A stretch of 7,318 nucleotides of DNA from NCBI GenBank assembly GCA_027056465.1, contig JALUKS010000186.1:1-7318 (forward strand). The letters run 5' to 3'. The notes beneath the pieces were generated by a model that was not told the DNA's origin, searched no databases, and saw only the letters and a program-made list of their open reading frames with translations. How positions within the stretch are numbered: position 1 is the first letter of the stretch; each line of letters starts with the position of its first letter. The translations under genes and the position numbers were made by a program. The DNA is from Sulfurimonas sp. (GTDB lineage: Bacteria; Campylobacterota; Campylobacteria; Campylobacterales; Sulfurimonadaceae). Of this stretch, positions 5,727 to 7,318 are shown piece after piece.

Positions 5727-6932
5727 ATGGGATTTTTTACAAAAAAAGCAGCTACATACAATTTTGATTTTATTGCAGTTGAGATACAAAATATACTTAA
5801 CGATGCAAGTATAGTTGTATTTGACAGCGAGAAAGAGCTTTTAAAGCAAGGGAATATGGAGGAGAAGATTAAAACACTTTTTGCCATTAAAGATAGAGAG
5901 ATTTTCTACTGGGAAGAGTTTAAAAGAACATATCCAGTAGGAATGTTTTCAGTCTCACCTGAGAGAAAATTTCTTGAGTGGAACTCTACTTTTGCCTCTT
6001 TAGTTGGATGGAATGATTCAGATTTAAGAGATGCGAGTGGAGCAGGTAAAGTACTCTGGCCTTCTAAACCATCAGAGTGTCAAGTCTGTAAACTAGTAAA
6101 ACAGTTCGATATGAATGAGAAAAAAGCAGGCTATGGTACTGCTAATGTTGAAGACAAACATGGAACTTTTATTCCTGTTTATGTCTATGTTATCCCCGTA
6201 TTTATAAAAAACAAACTCGATAAAACTTTTGTAATTATACGAGATAGACGTGAAGAGATTGCTAATAGAATAAGTTTTTTAGCGCAGGAGACTGCACCTA
6301 TTATTGGAAGACTTCAAAAACTTCAAGAGAAAGATATTGCAGAGCTTATGCAGCTCAATGATAGTTCTGAGCTTAAAGCACTTGAAAACCCTATCAATGC
6401 TATTATCACAACACTCCAAGATATAGTAAATCAAATAGACTCTTCGGCAAATGATGTAGATACAGAATCCAGACAAACGAAAGATATAGTTGATGCTTCT
6501 GTTGCATGGGCTTCAGGAGAGTTTCAAGAGACACAAAGCGCACTAGTTGAGCGAGCGCAATCTCTCGAATCTTCAACAAGTGAAATAGAAAATATGGTTG
6601 GTCTTATAAAAGACATCGCAGACCAAACAAATCTTCTAGCACTTAATGCTGCCATAGAAGCGGCTCGTGCAGGAGAGCATGGTCGTGGTTTTGCAGTTGT
6701 TGCAGATGAGGTACGTAAACTTGCAGAACGTAGCCAGCATGCAACTACAGAGATAACTTCTACTATTTCAGTGATTAAAGATGCTACTTTTTCTATGGTT
6801 GCAGATATTGATCAATCGAATAAAGATGGTGAAAAGCTTGTAGGTGAACTTACAAAAATTAGTGCAAATGTAGATAGTATTGAAAACCACATTTACACAC
6901 TTAAAGATGCGGTACAAGGATTTAAATCATAA
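5727..6932 (+). CDS. Soluble PAS-domain methyl-accepting chemotaxis-type signal transducer
   Basis: This 401-residue protein has no signal peptide, membrane segment or HAMP domain, so it is predicted to be a cytoplasmic receptor. Residues 1-65 are not recognised. A PAS-like sensor fold spans about 70-175 (GMFSVSPERKFLEWNSTFASLVGW start, ending in strands with PVYVYVIPVF and KTFVIIRD). It carries a CxxC pair, C118 and C121, in SECQVCK. A helical linker leads to the receptor signalling hairpin, with the near-invariant tip region at 294-336 (ADQTNLLALNAAIEAARAGE, then GRGFAVVADEVRKLAERS). This tip binds CheA and CheW. The tip Glu is E317, and only about 84 residues follow, roughly 12 heptads, suggesting a short 24H-like hairpin. 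I see no Glu-Glu or Glu-Gln methylation pairs and no C-terminal CheR-tether pentapeptide. The ligand is unknown; a redox, metal or energy signal is inference from the CxxC and the downstream NifU-like gene. No cognate che genes are in the window. Confidence 0.9.
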   Translation: MGFFTKKAATYNFDFIAVEIQNILNDASIVVFDSEKELLKQGNMEEKIKTLFAIKDREIFYWEEFKRTYPVGMFSVSPERKFLEWNSTFASLVGWNDSDLRDASGAGKVLWPSKPSECQVCKLVKQFDMNEKKAGYGTANVEDKHGTFIPVYVYVIPVFIKNKLDKTFVIIRDRREEIANRISFLAQETAPIIGRLQKLQEKDIAELMQLNDSSELKALENPINAIITTLQDIVNQIDSSANDVDTESRQTKDIVDASVAWASGEFQETQSALVERAQSLESSTSEIENMVGLIKDIADQTNLLALNAAIEAARAGEHGRGFAVVADEVRKLAERSQHATTEITSTISVIKDATFSMVADIDQSNKDGEKLVGELTKISANVDSIENHIYTLKDAVQGFKS

Positions 6933-6933
6933 T

Positions 6934-7318
6934 ATGGCTGAAATTTTAGAAGGAATGAGCAAAGATGTCATTATGCATCTTATGAATCCACATAATTACG
7001 GAAAACTTGAGAACCCTACTTGTGTAGGGGTAGCAAGTGATGAAAAAACGGGAGAGTATGTTATCTTCTATACACTTCGTGAAGATGATATTATCAAAGA
7101 TGTAAAGTTTGCTACGAATGGTTGTCAAGATACTGTAGTTATTGGCTCTATGTACACAGATATGATAATGGGTGAGAGTGTAGAGTATGCGCATGCTGCA
7201 CTAGGCAAGATAAAAGAGAAACTCGGTGTTACCACAAAACAGCAACAGATTTGTGCAGAGATAGTGCTGAACGGTTTTGTGGCATCTATGGTAAACTTTG
7301 AAAACCTAGCAGAGGGTA
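6934..7318 (+). CDS. NifU/IscU-like iron-sulfur cluster assembly scaffold protein (N-terminal part, cut by window edge)
   Basis: An open frame from ATG 6934 runs off the window after 128 codons. It begins MAEILEGMSKDVIMHLMNPH. The MNPHNYGKLENP opening (17-28), the NGC segment (FATNGCQDTVVIGS, 59-72) and QQICAEIVLNGFVAS (104-118) follow the NifU-N/IscU fold, whose members hold a nascent Fe-S cluster before transfer. C64 and C107 are 43 residues apart, exactly the spacing of E. coli IscU C63 and C106. The first ligand motif is abnormal: the usual CGD is absent at the aligned position, which reads KTG (38-40), and the only other Cys is C30, eight residues earlier. The start lies one base after the receptor stop. 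The nearest ribosome site is AAGGA (6916-6920), 13 bases away, so coupled translation is likely. An internal ATG at 6955 is less likely because AGGA abuts it directly. The C-terminus is not visible, so extra domains are possible. Confidence 0.8.
   Translation, partial: MAEILEGMSKDVIMHLMNPHNYGKLENPTCVGVASDEKTGEYVIFYTLREDDIIKDVKFATNGCQDTVVIGSMYTDMIMGESVEYAHAALGKIKEKLGVTTKQQQICAEIVLNGFVASMVNFENLAEG

Noticed and set aside
6073..6095. Heme-c attachment site in the receptor PAS domain
   Set aside because: The motif is CQVCK, without the His needed for CxxCH, and the protein has no export signal.
6946..7194. 82-codon open frame on the minus strand near the right end
   Set aside because: It is antisense to the NifU-like coding region, which has conserved cysteine motifs in the plus frame.

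Overview
This is a chromosomal window from a Campylobacterota (epsilonproteobacterial) genome, most likely a free-living Sulfurimonas/Sulfurovum-type sulfur bacterium rather than Helicobacter or Campylobacter. The basis is the AT-rich coding style, the gene order, and a soluble PAS chemoreceptor next to a NifU-like protein. From memory, the order ddl-ruvA-DUF342 gene diverging from murJ-cysS matches the Campylobacter jejuni Cj0798c-Cj0802 block, and part of it matches the H. pylori ruvA...mviN-cysS region. The genus call is inference.

Layout: two transcription units diverge from a 101-base intergenic region (2706-2806). Leftwards run a DUF342/FapA-family gene (801-2705), ruvA (232-804) and the 5' end of ddl (1-211, GTG start, cut by the window edge). 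The first two overlap by 4 bases (ATGA) and the last two are 20 bases apart, so this is probably one operon. Rightwards run murJ (from ATG 2807, not the upstream TTG 2762), cysS, a soluble PAS chemoreceptor, and the 5' end of a NifU/IscU-like protein that starts one base after the receptor's stop and runs off the window.

Function: ddl and murJ both serve peptidoglycan synthesis (D-Ala-D-Ala formation and lipid II flipping). ruvA is for Holliday-junction migration and cysS for tRNA charging. The FapA-family gene may be linked to flagella or the cell pole. The last two genes look like a separate sensory/metal module placed after the conserved block.

Regulatory reading: the divergent region holds a 25-base dyad whose two 8-base arms (ATTTTAAC / GTTAAAAT) each carry a TAAAAT -10-like hexamer facing outward. 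Both murJ and cysS end in a Val-stop context that spells GGTATAAT, so a consensus -10 overlaps each stop codon and could fire the next gene. I see no rRNA, tRNA, CRISPR array, insertion sequence or clear rho-independent terminator, and no gene-free stretch longer than 101 bases. Most of the window is ordinary housekeeping. The parts worth a second look are the receptor/NifU-like pair and the symmetric divergent promoter.
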